DNA from: Fragilariopsis cylindrus CCMP1102
Lineage: Eukaryota > Bacillariophyta > Bacillariophyceae > Bacillariales > Bacillariaceae
DNA: 64,000 nucleotides
Assembly: GCA_900095095.1 (NCBI GenBank)
Contig: FMBT01000396.1
Location: 62,001-126,000 of the forward strand
Direction of reading: 5' to 3'
Below, one piece after another: positions 45,000-55,967 of the stretch. Every line of letters starts with the position of its first letter. Positions within the stretch are counted from its first letter, which is position 1. The translations under genes and the position numbers were made by a program. The notes under the pieces were generated by a model. The model saw only the letters and a list, made by a program, of their open reading frames with translations, was not told where the DNA came from and did not search any database.

Positions 45000-45548
45000 A
45001 CTGATGATGGGGATACCGTAAGGGTTCGAGGATATACAATATAAGAGGTTGTAATGGTCTGTAGATGGAATGTAAGAGGGGGGCAGCGATGAGTGTTTTA
45101 AGTTAGTTGTGTCGTTCTTTGCTTGTCTGGTTGTTGCCTCTTGTATGTTGTCCGCTTTCACTTGCATTTTGATAGGACCGAAAACAATAACAAAGAAGCG
45201 TGCGTGCATTCAAAATTAATATGATTTGACATTCGCTCGTATTTAAATTTCGATTCGATTCGATTCGATTCATTCGACTCAATTTACAGACGGGACTGAT
45301 AAAAACCTGATCAGGGCCAAACGTCACAAAACTGAAAACAAGAAAATAAAACAATTGATTGATGATTGATGGATGTGATGTGATGCGAATAAATACTGTA
45401 GATCAAAGTGTGTAAAAGAAGTTTCTTCAAAGTCAAAGTAACGAATCAAAACAATTGATACAACAGTCGACTCGCCATTGTGTCAGAAGTCAGCTAGCTA
45501 GTTGGAAAAACAGATAATCGAAAGGAAAACAAAACGAGTGTTGCCGAT
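45000..45548. promoter_or_regulatory. Divergent promoter region of the MINDY-like and P4H-like genes
   Basis: About 550 bp. Contains GATTC tandem repeats (about 45250-45275) and TGATT/GATTGATGG repeats near 45355. No gene. Confidence 0.4.
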
Positions 45549-47331
45549 ATGATGAAAATTATTTCCGTTCAAACAATGAACCTGTTGGTCGTCGTAGTGT
45601 TTCTATATCCCGGAATAGTATCGGCATTTATTCTAAGGCAATCGCCAGCTAAGTCCGCAATTTCGTACCACACTCTATTTCTAGCGAAAGTAAAAACGAA
45701 AAATCAGAAGAAGAAGAAAACCAAATCGAAGAGTTCAGCGGGATCATCGATTTCGGGTGGGGGATTTGCAAAAAAGGTTGAAGCTACAAAATCAACGGGT
45801 CCCGATGATGATTATGTGATGTTTCCAAAACTTGAGCCTAATGTATGTGAAACAATTTTACAGACTCCACCTAGTGTGATGGAAGAAATAAAAAGATCCG
45901 GATCTGTTCCATTGGAAGTTTATGATCGCCTAGAGCAGATATACGGATTTCCGAACTTCAATCATGAAGTTTCGTCAGTTGAAAAAATGATAGAAGAGGA
46001 ACAAAACAACGATGAGGAGGAGGACGGGAGCTTTTCATTTGAAGATCTATTGGCTGCACCATCACCATCCGTTCCTAATACCAACACAAAAGACACCGCA
46101 ACAACATCATCAGACTTTAGCGACCTGATAGCTGCCGCAACGGGTGATGGTGGTCAAGTTGAAACGCAAAAGCAGGATAGTAGTAGTAATGACAACAAAG
46201 AAAATAATGCGGTTGCCAAATCGGAAATGAGGAATGCAATTTCGAGTTTGCCACAATTTGAAAAAGTCCAAGTCTTGCATTTGGACCCATTGATTTTACA
46301 AGTTGACGATTTTCTTAGCGAAGAGGTTAGTAATATCCTAGTATATTATGAGTTCTATTTCACGATATAATACCGTATCTCCAATTCTCATATTTTTTCT
46401 TTTTTTTGATGATAAAAATCAATCACATAATACAATATAATGATCAGGAATGTGATCGATATGTAGATATGTCACTGGCACCAGTTGATAATGATGGGAA
46501 CCAAAAAACAGTCGATAGCTTTCAAACGCGATCCAAGACTGTAGGAAAAGACGCCAGTGCTAAGGCGCAACGAACAAGCACCACGTGGTTCCATCACTAT
46601 AGGAACGTTCCTGAACTCATGGCCAAAGCTAGTCGTCTTGTTGGTTTGGATTCTATCGATCGGTGGGAAGAACCCCAAACTGTTAGGTATCAACGAAGCG
46701 AAAAGTTTACGTGGCACTTGACGCATTGGCTCCGGTACAATCAACCGATGATCTTGGTGGTCAACGATTAGCCACGTTAATCGTCTATCTGAAGGATCTA
46801 GAATCGGGCGGTGCAACAGTATTCCGAGATCTTGGGCCGCTTAAAGTGTAAGTAGTGTGATGGGAAATATTATACGGTAACAAAGGCAGAAAATTTCATA
46901 TCGTTATAAATTATTTTTGTGACTAAATTCATTATCGTGAATTCGATTCAAATCATCTTATCCTTATCCATCCATATAAACAGTCAACCCAAGAAAGGGT
47001 CCGCATTGTTATTTTTTCCTGCTGCAGGAGGTATCCCTAATGCACCTTTCGACATAAGGACTTTGCACTGTGGAGAAATCGTCCCGGACTCATCCGTGAC
47101 TGACAAATGGATTTCTCAATTATGGTAAGTAAATACGTTGCTACTAGGTGCTATATTGCTTTACTATTAGTTGCATTTGTTCGAAACTAATATGTGCTTG
47201 TTGTTTGGTTTGGTCCTTTTCTGTTTGGCTTTAGGCTACGGGCTGGGCCCTATTCGCCCACGGCTCCACCAGGAAATCTACACGAGGATGCTTTGAACGA
47301 TGTAAAGAAATATTGCAATTCATCGTCATAA
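45549..47331 (+). CDS. Prolyl-4-hydroxylase-like 2OG-Fe(II) oxygenase, four exons
   Basis: 2-oxoglutarate and iron-dependent oxygenase. Exon 1 (45549-46325) has a signal peptide (LLVVVVFLYPGI) ending VSAF-ILR, a diatom plastid-type motif, then a basic, disordered region. The P4H fold begins LHLDPLILQVDDFLSEEE. Exon 2 (46448-46847) encodes RTSTTWFHHY, QTVRYQRSEKFTWHL and LIVYLKDLESGGATVF; exon 3 (46984-47124) GSALLFFPAAGG, RTLHCGEIV and VTDKWISQLW; exon 4 (47235-47331) LRAGPYSPTAPPGNLHEDAL. Iron ligands are seen as H-x-D (WHLDAL once a missing T near 46720 is restored) and the distal His of TLHCGE; Lys of TDKW binds 2OG. Introns 46326-46447, 46848-46983 and 47125-47234. Target protein unknown. 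Confidence 0.87.
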
Positions 47332-47790
47332 AACCAAAACGAAACGAAAACCCCCCACAACAGAAATCAGTACAAGTGACTTGTGGTCGCGGCGGCGATC
47401 TCTGACCAAAATAAGGTTTGAAATTCCTCGAATAATAATGGTAATAATCTTGCTGAAGTAGAAAATATTCATATAAAAGTAGTAGTGGTTTTCAATATTA
47501 TTGTCTATTCTTTCATTTTATGCTACATACGCCCTACTTTTGCAAATTTGCGCGCGCCAATCTTTTCCATATATCTCAATCTACTTATCATCGATCCATA
47601 CACACATCACACATCACACATCCTCGTCATCCATCATCAGAATCATCATCTTCTCACACAAAAAACACCCCATATCTCGTCGTCGCATCTCAAATGCATC
47701 GTCTAGAGATCTAGAAGAACTAGAGTACAATAGCTTGAGGAGCTAGTAGAGTACGATGAAGATTTCATACTGCTATTTTGTTGGTTTTTG
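47332..47790. other. Intergenic stretch (about 460 bp)
   Basis: 3' flank of the P4H-like gene and upstream part of the DUF4336 gene. CACACATCACACATCA-type repeats at about 47600-47622. Overlapping 60-80 codon frames are Ile/His/Ser repeats, not genes. Confidence 0.5.
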
Positions 47791-49060
47791 ATGCTAGCAA
47801 CATTCCTACGATATATGGATGGAGCAATAAAATTAAAGTGAGAACTTCCTCACAGCTTGGTGCTCTTTCCCTTAACCGAAGGGATTACTAGCAGGAGCAG
47901 GTGCAGCCGCTGTATTAAGTACTTGTGGTGTTTCTAATTCAAATGCTCTCGAATTGGTTTTCAACGAAAAACAACAATACGTCCAGAAATTTCCGACCCT
48001 ATTTGCTCCTCTATACGGAGAAGCATTTAAGAAAACTATTAAACGATCATTAGAACCAAATAATAATGCCAATACTACAATTTGGGCTATAGAACAAAAT
48101 CTGGAGCTTGGTCCTCTACAAACACCAATACGATGTGTAGTTGTTCGACTAAAAAATGGAAGTTTATGGGTCCATGCCCCATTGGCACCTACGCAAGAGT
48201 TTTTTGAATTGGTCGAATCATGTGGAGAGAAAGTGGCACACATTGTGGTACCGACCTATGCGCTCGAACACAAAGTATTCGTTAAGGATGCACTGCGACG
48301 TTGGCCTGACGCTAAACTTTGGACTTCTCCAGGTCAATTTTCCTTTCCGTTTGATGTTTCCGAAGAATTCGTTTTTGGTAAAAGAGTAGATGGTGTTTTG
48401 GATGCAAAATCTCATCCGCTAATACCATGGAGCGACGAAATTGATTATGCAACTCTGGCAGGGGGGACTTTTGATATTGGTGGCAAGTCCACTACTCTGT
48501 TTGAGACGGCCTTTCTCCATAAAGCTAGCAAATCATTGATTGTCACTGACGCAGTTGCTCAGATTCCAAAAACTGTTCCACCACTAAATAATCCTGAAAA
48601 CCTCCTCTTGATATCGAAGCTATCCACAGCTGATCCCATGCCAGACGATACACCATCATCAAGACTTATTGGTTGGGAGAAGACTGCTCTATTAGTTTCG
48701 TATTTCTTCCCAGAACACGAAGAATTTGATCCAAAGAAACTAGGAGTCGTCACTTGGACGGAAGGGTGGCATGATAATTTTAATGCCCTAGCGGGACGGC
48801 TGATAGTTCCTCCTGTTGTTCGGACCCTTATTTACGCTCAGAATCGATCACGGGTTGGAGAATGGGTAGACGAAGTAGTAGAACGATGGGAGTTTGATCA
48901 GATAGTACCCGCTCATTTCGAGGCACCTATAAAAGCAACATCGAGAGACTTTGCCAATGCATTTTTGTTCCTAAAAGATGATACTGTGGACGCATTTCCA
49001 GAAAATGATCTAGCACGAGGGTTGAGACCAATTGCCGATGCTGCCTTGAAAGTACTTTGA
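47791..49060 (+). CDS. DUF4336 protein with twin-arginine-like leader, frame-broken
   Basis: The 368-residue main frame reads PTLFAPLYGEAFKKTIKRSL, then WAIEQNLELGPLQTPIRCVV, SLWVHAPLAPTQEFF, HIVVPTYALEHKVF, FPDVS-type core and HDNFNALAGRLIVPPVVR. This is the metallo-hydrolase-like DUF4336 family found in cyanobacteria and plastid-bearing eukaryotes. The frame just upstream reads NRRD, and adding one T at about 47888 gives RRDLLAGAGAAAVLS, a twin-arginine leader as used for thylakoid lumen import. Without the addition the frame stops. In-frame ATGs at 47791 and 47815 are possible starts; no classical signal peptide precedes them. Function unknown. Confidence 0.7.
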
Positions 49061-49758
49061 TATAACGTCACTAATTGAACAGTTAAATGATCATATCGTA
49101 GCTCAGAAAGAACTTGGTATAAAGAATATTAGTTAAAGCATTATTATCTACCAATTGTAAAATCACTGCCAGTAGCTTGATTGCATTTTAAGGTCAAATT
49201 GAAGTTTTGATTAACACACACACACACACACACAGATTCCAAGCTATTTGTCTCTACTGATAAAACTAGTATGTAGTCTACAAGGTGAGGACCCCTTTGC
49301 TTCCTTGTCAAAATTTGTTTTGGTTGGCTACTAGGTAATGATGTCTCTATTTGTCAGCAGTCAGACAGTTTGTGTTATCATTTTGTCCTATCTTTTATCT
49401 TGTTATCTGAGTGACATTGTATTGGTTTGTTGGAATGAATCAAGATACATGAAATGAAACATTCTTAAACATTGATACAATAAACAGTGTAATCTTGGGG
49501 TTACAAAGTAATTACATTAGATTTGAACATAAGACTAATATAATATATATGTAATTTGTATTTTGTGATTCAATCCAGTCCCGTATGAGGTGTGTTTTCG
49601 CTACTCTTTAACTTCAACGGATGAAAATTTCAAATTCGAGAACGAGAACGTGACAAAACAAGCTACAAGTTACTAGCAGCAAACGGGCAACGACAAAAGC
49701 CGAGTAACGGTAACAACAACAGAAGGAACATCCAGATCACAGAACAAATAGAACATAC

Positions 49759-49803
<45 letters not shown>

Positions 49804-49823
49804 ACAAACACACAAAATACAAA
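49061..49823. other. Intergenic stretch with microsatellites
   Basis: About 760 bp. (AC)n at 49215-49234 and (AATC)n at about 49760-49801, the latter ending 23 bp before the next ATG and so in the 5' leader. No gene. Confidence 0.6.
49763..49801. repeat. (AATC)n tetranucleotide repeat in a 5' leader
   Basis: About ten tandem copies of AATC/CAAT directly upstream of the ATG at 49824. Confidence 0.9.
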
Positions 49824-50513
49824 ATGGGTTGGTGGGGATCTGTAAAGAATGCTGCCGAGAAGACTAAACTTAGAGGTGATATTGCTTTGACGCAACGTGG
49901 GATTACCGCAAGAAAGAAGAAGTTTGGAGAAGAATATTTTGATGTATTAACAAATGATAAACAAAAGTCATTCGGTGGAATAGGTGGAACGGGTGGAACA
50001 TTAGCGGTATTTAAAAAATCAGAAAATGATGATCCAATGAAAATTGCCTTTGAAACATGTCGTGATGATATACGTGGTATGCAAGTAAGAAAAGAAGAGC
50101 ATCATAAACAATTAGACGTAATGGAAGTAAAAGGTTGTCATACGATGCCGGATGAAACGATGGGACAAAATATACGGAAAACTGGGAGGATGTTTTCGGA
50201 TGCTGGTGTTGGTGCAAAAATCCGTGCACAGATGGCATTCATTGATCGTGAAATGAAAATAAGAAAAGAAAATTTTGGTGTAGAAGTGTATGATCTTGCG
50301 AAAGCATCGGACGATCAAGAAAAGAAGGGTGGACTGAAAGGAACGATCTCCAAGGCACTTTCCGGTTTAAGTGAACAAGAAAAGGAAATGCAAAAAACCA
50401 TCGATGCTGCCAAGAATGACGTAGAAGGAATAGAAGGTCGAGTGATATCAATGGAAAGACAAATTGCTTTTCTTGATTCAGAAATGGAACCACTCGCAGC
50501 AACATCATCGTAA
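49824..50513 (+). CDS. Protein of two similar halves, function unknown
   Basis: 229 residues, unbroken, no signal or membrane helix. Two halves look alike: KLRGDIALTQRGITARKKKF then GEEYFDVL (residues about 15-43), and KIRAQMAFIDREMKIRKENF then GVEVYDLA (about 132-161). Both are followed by a helix with Lys/Asp/Glu (FETCRDDIRGM; IDAAKNDVEGI) and a further heptad-like stretch. This implies an internal duplication of a helical unit of about 110 residues, probably forming coiled coils. The N-terminus MGWWGSVKNAAEKT is Trp-rich and may contact membrane. I do not recognise a named family. Confidence 0.72.
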   Translation: MGWWGSVKNAAEKTKLRGDIALTQRGITARKKKFGEEYFDVLTNDKQKSFGGIGGTGGTLAVFKKSENDDPMKIAFETCRDDIRGMQVRKEEHHKQLDVMEVKGCHTMPDETMGQNIRKTGRMFSDAGVGAKIRAQMAFIDREMKIRKENFGVEVYDLAKASDDQEKKGGLKGTISKALSGLSEQEKEMQKTIDAAKNDVEGIEGRVISMERQIAFLDSEMEPLAATSS

Positions 50514-51114
50514 TCATCGTAATCATCATCATTATCTCAGCTACGTGCTGTTGTGTTTTTGGTTTGATTTTGTGAAGGATGACGTAGAAAAACAATATTC
50601 TTATATCATTACTTTCTTGCATTCGATTGATAACTTTGAAGGAACGAAGACTATTTCCGCCGAGGCTGGTAATAATATTGTTGCTATTATTATTACTCTG
50701 AATGGAGAGAATTTTAAATATATACATACATGCACACATACAAACAACCATACATACATAAACGACGAAACTGATCAATCATCATAGTGCTGCAAAGGAT
50801 GAATATACGCTTACAAGAATTAATGATCTTAAACGTTTCATATAATAATAACGATATAATATTATCATCGCTTAATATCTTTCACATAGACATACATACA
50901 TACATACATACATTCAACATTTACGTGAGTGTGTCTGTGTGTGTTTTGTTCACAATTTTATCTACTTCAGTAACTAGAATATCTAGATATATTTTAGAAG
51001 GACCTGTACGCCAGAAAAGTCATGCTAATATAAAACTTGATACAAAATATGTATTTTTCCGTGTCGAAATGAGATGAAATGTAGTAGTTAATATATTATA
51101 GTTGCATGACTTAG
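50514..51114. other. 3' flank, no supported gene
   Basis: Contains (CATA)n at about 50884-50911. Overlapping frames are AT-repeat noise. Confidence 0.5.
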
Positions 51115-51291
51115 TATTCACCTTTAAACGATCTAGCATTATTTCTCTTACTACTTGCAATATTGTATGGAACTTCATTTCGTCTAGCTACTAGAACTCA
51201 AAAACCATCATATCCCTCGCAACAAGAATTTCAACAATCAAGGACACATCAACCACCATCAATGTCCATTAATTACAATCGCAACTGGTAA
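51115..51291 (+). CDS. Possible terminal exon or small membrane protein
   Basis: An acceptor-like ATTAG/TTAG precedes TAT at 51115, and the frame runs YSPLNDLALFLLLLAILYGT and RLATRTQKPSYPSQQEF to NYNRNW and TAA. It has a clear hydrophobic helix and a Pro/Gln-rich tail. After the stop the same frame goes on as DDRRRKQKLAARPDQKSLWG to a second TAA at 51364, which also looks protein-like. Upstream, ATG-ACT-TAG would put a stop at codon 3. I cannot find the 5' exon. Low confidence. Confidence 0.3.
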   Translation, partial: YSPLNDLALFLLLLAILYGTSFRLATRTQKPSYPSQQEFQQSRTHQPPSMSINYNRNW

Positions 51292-52300
51292 GATGATCGG
51301 CGTAGGAAACAAAAACTTGCAGCAAGACCTGACCAAAAATCTTTGTGGGGGCAATCCAATTCATAACTCGATATCATCACAATAATCTACCCCCTAATGC
51401 TGTACTCGTCGGTAAACTATGTGCCACGATCGAATCGAATGAATGCAAAAGAAATGTGATCAACAAAGTGTTGTTCGCAAACCTGTTTTCGGATACATAC
51501 GCAAAACGGCTGATGTAAGATAGTCGTTTATCATAGTATATCTGGTCGTGAAAATACTACGCTAACATTAAGCCATCGATTGATTCTTCAAGAAGATTTC
51601 AGTCAAGGTTGAGGAATTATATGTATTATTCTTGCTTTCCCTATTTTTTGATGACCTCATACAGAGATGAGGATGTTAAGGTGCACCTTAAGTAACTCAA
51701 TACGATACTAAGTTGAAACGAAGAAGATTAGGACATACAGTACGCGACAAGACATTTTTATTTATTTTGTTAATGAAAAAAAAAAAAGTGCGATCTCACG
51801 GACATAAACGATTGTTTCACGATTATTGAAAAAAATAGAAATATTGAAACACGAATTGCTTCATCGGTATTTGTCAGTGAGATCGAGTGGATCTCAAACG
51901 ATTTTATTCCCACAACTTTGGCTTTTGGCTAAGGATTTCTTTCTTTGTGTGCGGGTAGAAAATCCACAAGTGAAACACATAGGTACACGATCTCAAAGAC
52001 ATTTAGTGCACGTTATACTTCCACGTGCTTAAAAAGTAGTGCCTAATACATACGGAACTTATAGTTCACGTGATGTAACACCTAACTAAATATGCTTAAA
52101 TCATTTATGCTAAAACTTTTGCACAACCATTAGGTTCTACTTTTATTCTGTTTTGATATCCTCCGTCGCCTTTTCGTTCATAAAACACTATCTTATCAAC
52201 TTTCAATTGATATTGCCTACATCAAATAACTTTGGCACAACCTTGTATCAGACAATACAGACAACATACATTTCAAACAGGTAACACAAACATAATCGCA
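51292..52300. other. Intergenic stretch upstream of the HSF gene
   Basis: About 1 kb; no gene recognised apart from the readable tail noted before 51366. An ORF with ATG at 51826 (68 codons) has no features. Confidence 0.5.
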
Positions 52301-53812
52301 ATGAACGTACCAACAACTCCTATCACAATAACCGAACGAGCTGCTACCCAGATCTCACTAGATCAAACCATCAAGTTGGAGCTTATATCTCCATTTTCTA
52401 CCGGTCTCATCCCGATTCGGCGTCGTGTACTACGGTCTAGTTCTTTCAAGAATACTAATACTTGTGGCAGCAACAACAAGATATCCAATGACCGACGAAG
52501 AAAGAGGAAGAGTGCTGGTGCTACTACTACCGGTAGTGCTGTGTCGACAAACGCTCAGTGCATCGTTTCGGATGACGATGAGTCGATCTTGAACAAAAAG
52601 AAAAGGAAGAAGGATGTCACTATCAACTACAACACTAGCACCAACACTAGCAATCCAGCTCCTACTGCTTTCTCTACGAAGAATGTCGGTGGCAATGCTA
52701 CTATATCTTCAGTATCATCCTCATCATCATCATCACCATCGTCTTTGAACTCACAAGCACAGATTCATTCCAAGAAATATCCTTTTCCCCATAAGTTATA
52801 CGATCTTATGGCGAAAACTGATAGTAGAGATGTTATTTCTTGGTCGGCCGATGGAACGGAATTCGTCGTACATGACCATGCCCGGTTCGCATCTATACTT
52901 TTACCAATCTACTTTGGTCATAATCAGATGAGAAGTTTTGATCGTCAATTGAATTATTGGGAGTTTGAAAGAACCAATACAAATAAAATTTCAAATAAAT
53001 CCTTTGGTGGAAAGTCATGGAAACATCCATTCTTTCAAAAGGATCGACGTGATCTACTCAAAGAGATTGTACGTAAGAAGATCAAAAACGGACCAGCATC
53101 CACTCGACGTTATACATTCAACGACGGTGACGACAAGAAGAAGAACAAGAAGAAGAACAAGGACAAGAACACCGCGGCGACAAAGATTAAAAAAGAACAA
53201 CGAGGTATGGAAGAAGTTCTCGAGTCAGTAATACCCGGTCCTACCCATGCCAACGTTCGGAAGAATATGCTCCTCAAGATTCAGTCTATAAATCGGAAAG
53301 GGGAGAATCTCGCATCAATGGGGTTACGAAGAAATATCATCAGTCCTGTGGTGAATCAAGAATCATCCTCGTTATCATTATCGTCGTCGTCATCATCGAA
53401 GGAGTCATTACCACCGTTACCAGAATTAGAAATCGAAATCGCACCGCCAATACAGTTACGAAGAAACATCAATCTTGTGGTGTTTCAAGAATCATCATTG
53501 TTATCAACGTCGTCATCTTCGTCATTGTCATCGGAGGAGGAAGAGTCATTACAACCGTTATCAGAATACGTTCGCACTCCTTCCGAGATGATTGCTACTG
53601 CATTGTATGAAGACATCGAAGATGAATTTTTACCCCTTCTACACATCGATTGTTTTAATGACGTCGACGTCGATGGCGATGGCGACCACAAGGGGGACAA
53701 GAACGAGGACAAGCATAATATGCACAATAGCAGTAACAATACTGATGGCGGTATGGTATACCAATGGGATCATAATGGCATAGTATTCGGAGGAAAATCT
53801 TCCACGATATAA
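52301..53812 (+). CDS. HSF-type DNA-binding transcription factor
   Basis: 503 residues from the ATG at 52301 (an earlier TTG was not used). The HSF domain spans about residues 158-262: KKYPFPHKLYDLM, ISWSADGTEFVVHDHARFAS, LPIYFGHNQMRSFDRQLNYW with the recognition helix, and GKSWKHPFFQKDRRDLL. Diatoms have many such factors, mostly of unknown target. A basic, Lys-rich segment follows (about residues 290-310), probably a nuclear signal, and the rest is Ser/Glu-rich and disordered with two similar segments, SMGLRRNIISPVVNQESSSL and QLRRNINLVVFQESSLL, suggesting a short internal duplication. No coiled-coil oligomerisation domain is seen. Confidence 0.88.
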   Translation: MNVPTTPITITERAATQISLDQTIKLELISPFSTGLIPIRRRVLRSSSFKNTNTCGSNNKISNDRRRKRKSAGATTTGSAVSTNAQCIVSDDDESILNKKKRKKDVTINYNTSTNTSNPAPTAFSTKNVGGNATISSVSSSSSSSPSSLNSQAQIHSKKYPFPHKLYDLMAKTDSRDVISWSADGTEFVVHDHARFASILLPIYFGHNQMRSFDRQLNYWEFERTNTNKISNKSFGGKSWKHPFFQKDRRDLLKEIVRKKIKNGPASTRRYTFNDGDDKKKNKKKNKDKNTAATKIKKEQRGMEEVLESVIPGPTHANVRKNMLLKIQSINRKGENLASMGLRRNIISPVVNQESSSLSLSSSSSSKESLPPLPELEIEIAPPIQLRRNINLVVFQESSLLSTSSSSSLSSEEEESLQPLSEYVRTPSEMIATALYEDIEDEFLPLLHIDCFNDVDVDGDGDHKGDKNEDKHNMHNSSNNTDGGMVYQWDHNGIVFGGKSSTI

Positions 53813-53912
53813 AATCGGGGGTAACGATGACAATAACAGGAATGAAAACAATGATGACGACGGCGATGACGACCGACGGCGATGACGATGACGATGACGA
53901 TGAGATGAAGCA

Positions 53913-54245
53913 ATGTCGACGTTGATGTCTATAATCCTCAAAGACGAAGAAAAATCTCCACTCCTCACCTACAAGGACGACATCAACGAAGTATACGATT
54001 ATTCTGTCCCTTGCTTGTTCGAAGCCGCCATCAACGATAGTGACGATGATATAGGTGACTCAGAAAGTGAGCGTGAGAAGAAAAGAGACGTCCTAAAGAA
54101 ATTGACCGTCCCGAAGTTGAAGGATAGACTCCTTGAAGCTGGTGCTAAACATTCACAGTTCAGAAGTTTACGGAAATCGGATCTGATTGAATTGCTTATC
54201 CAGATGGATCAAGATCTAACGACGACAACGACGTTAGTGCACTGA
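53913..54245 (+). CDS. SAP-like segment, perhaps the C-terminus of the HSF gene
   Basis: 110 codons; an SAP-type helix-turn-helix (LKKLTVPKLKDRLLEAGAKH, then LRKSDLIELLIQM) near the C-terminus binds DNA or chromatin in other proteins. It follows the HSF frame by 100 bp of Asp/Arg-repeat sequence and lies in another frame. It could be the end of the same protein reached through a frame break in the (GAC)n/(GATGAC)n run, or a small separate gene. ATG at 53913 is used provisionally. Confidence 0.5.
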   Translation: MSTLMSIILKDEEKSPLLTYKDDINEVYDYSVPCLFEAAINDSDDDIGDSESEREKKRDVLKKLTVPKLKDRLLEAGAKHSQFRSLRKSDLIELLIQMDQDLTTTTTLVH

Positions 54246-54696
54246 TAATACACTGATACAGTACTATATACTCTATATAAAAACAAATTCCATATGAAAA
54301 AGAAGAAGAAGAAGAAGAAGAAGAAGAAGAAAACAATACATACTGAGGAAGAGAAGGAAAAAATGAATACCGAGAAAAGGAAAGGTACGGATAGAACAAG
54401 ACACATTTAGAATACTTCGGTAACTATATACTATAATTTATAGGTTAACTATATACACGAAATATAGAAGCTTTAATAGTAGTTTAAATCCTGTAGCTAG
54501 TGTGTGTGTGTGTGTGCGTGTGTATATATATATATATATATATATATTATGAATGCATCATTTCTTGCTTCCGTATGTGTTGATTTCGTGTAAACCTCCC
54601 TACTATTTTACTCTCTCTATTCATTTCTTGCAATTGTGTTTGTGTTTGTTTGAATCAATGTCGAATATCGTGTAATCATCATCATCGTCTACCGTC
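54246..54696. other. Convergent 3' flank
   Basis: Holds the (AAG)n run above and a (TG)n/(TA)n block at about 54501-54546. No gene. Confidence 0.6.
54297..54331. repeat. (AAG)n microsatellite
   Basis: About eleven AAG/GAA units in the 3' flank of the HSF/SAP segment. Confidence 0.85.
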
Positions 54697-55967
54697 CTAA
54701 CAATCTAAACAAAACGTTCCATCACCTCCTTCTTTTTGTGATTTTTGTGTCGTCGCTGATGCACAAAAAGAACAAAAACTTTTTGACAATTTTGACATTC
54801 TCTTCGACAATTTGTACAACTTGGTCGATCACAACAAGAACAACAAGCTGGATTATTCTTCATTGCATCATTTATGTTGGTGTTGTTATTATTACTATTA
54901 TTATTCTTATTATTATTACTTCTCTCATCAATCGTCATCGCAGTGACAGTAGCAATAGTAGTAGTAGCAGTAGCCGGTTGTTTATGATGTGTATTGCTTT
55001 TTGTAAAGGAAAAGTAATTTAATATCGCATTATTGGGCATAACATTATGGACAGTAGGCAGAACGGGAAGCTGGAAAGAATTTTGACAAATATGACAAGC
55101 CACAAAAATAGATGATGATGATAATGATGATAATGATGGTGTTGTTGCTATTGCCTCCTTTTTAATAAAATTTACACCGGTCCTACTATCATTTAGTAGT
55201 ACGCGTTGTAGTACGTGACCAGATCCGGATTCTGGATTTAATTCGTCGGTTGTTATATCCATTGATTCATCTTCTTCTTGTTCTAGAGATTGAGGAGCAA
55301 CAACGTCAATGTCATCATCATTATTTGTATAACCTCCACCCCTATGATCATCAGTAGTAGTAGTAGTAGTAGTAACAGTAACAGAAGGTCGTTGTTGTTT
55401 CCACCATTCTTTGGTGGTCGTCTCTAGTACTGCTACTGTCTCTGCTGTCGTCGGCGTCGTCGTGAACCTTATCGTTGGATCATTATTATTATCGTCTTTT
55501 TCGTTGTTGTTATTGTTGCCGCCAATATTATTGGTACTACAAAAATGTGATTGATTCCAAATGGGAGGAGGAATTTCGACGAAGCAACGACGTCGTTTGT
55601 GAGGAGGAGAACTGTAGCAGTCATTCCCACTACTGATATCCATCATAATCTCGCCGTCGTTGTCGTCGTTGTTGTTGTTGTCGTCGTTATCGTCTGGAGA
55701 GGATGGGATAATCACATGATGATATTGACGTTTATTATTGATCATCATCGACGATAAGATGTTATTACTACCGTTATCGTTGTTACTGTTACTATCATTA
55801 ATCATTAACTTTTCATGTGTACTATTATTGCTCATTGTACTTGTACTTGTACTGGTAGTGGTTGTAGACGGTAAACCGAATGGAGACGACCAAGGGTGAT
55901 AGAATGATGGACGAGGACGGTTGTTGTATTTGCCGTTGTCGTTACGATGATGATTATGATGAGGCAT
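54697..55967 (-). CDS. Siva-like Cys-rich zinc protein, frame-broken at the end
   Basis: About 420 residues, mostly low complexity (Asn, Asp, Thr, Ser), with a Cys-rich C-terminus. After CHICQNSF come CCSCCDRPSCTNC, RRECQNCQ and, once one A is added to an A5 run near 54780, SFCSFCASATTQ and TFCLDC as the last residues (stop at 54697-54699). The spacing of CxxC pairs resembles the C-terminal zinc region of Siva (CD27-binding) proteins, which have CxxC in C-x2-C-x5-C-x2-C and a final CxxC. Without the added base the end would be a meaningless basic tail. Function in diatoms unknown; a nuclear or cytosolic zinc adaptor is inferred. ATG at 55967 opens the only long frame. Confidence 0.68.

Noticed and set aside
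41346-45209. Start of the MINDY-like protein at 45209
   Set aside because: The first 70 codons read like leader sequence and open without a better context; MTESRAQRAARRN at 44999 is preferred.
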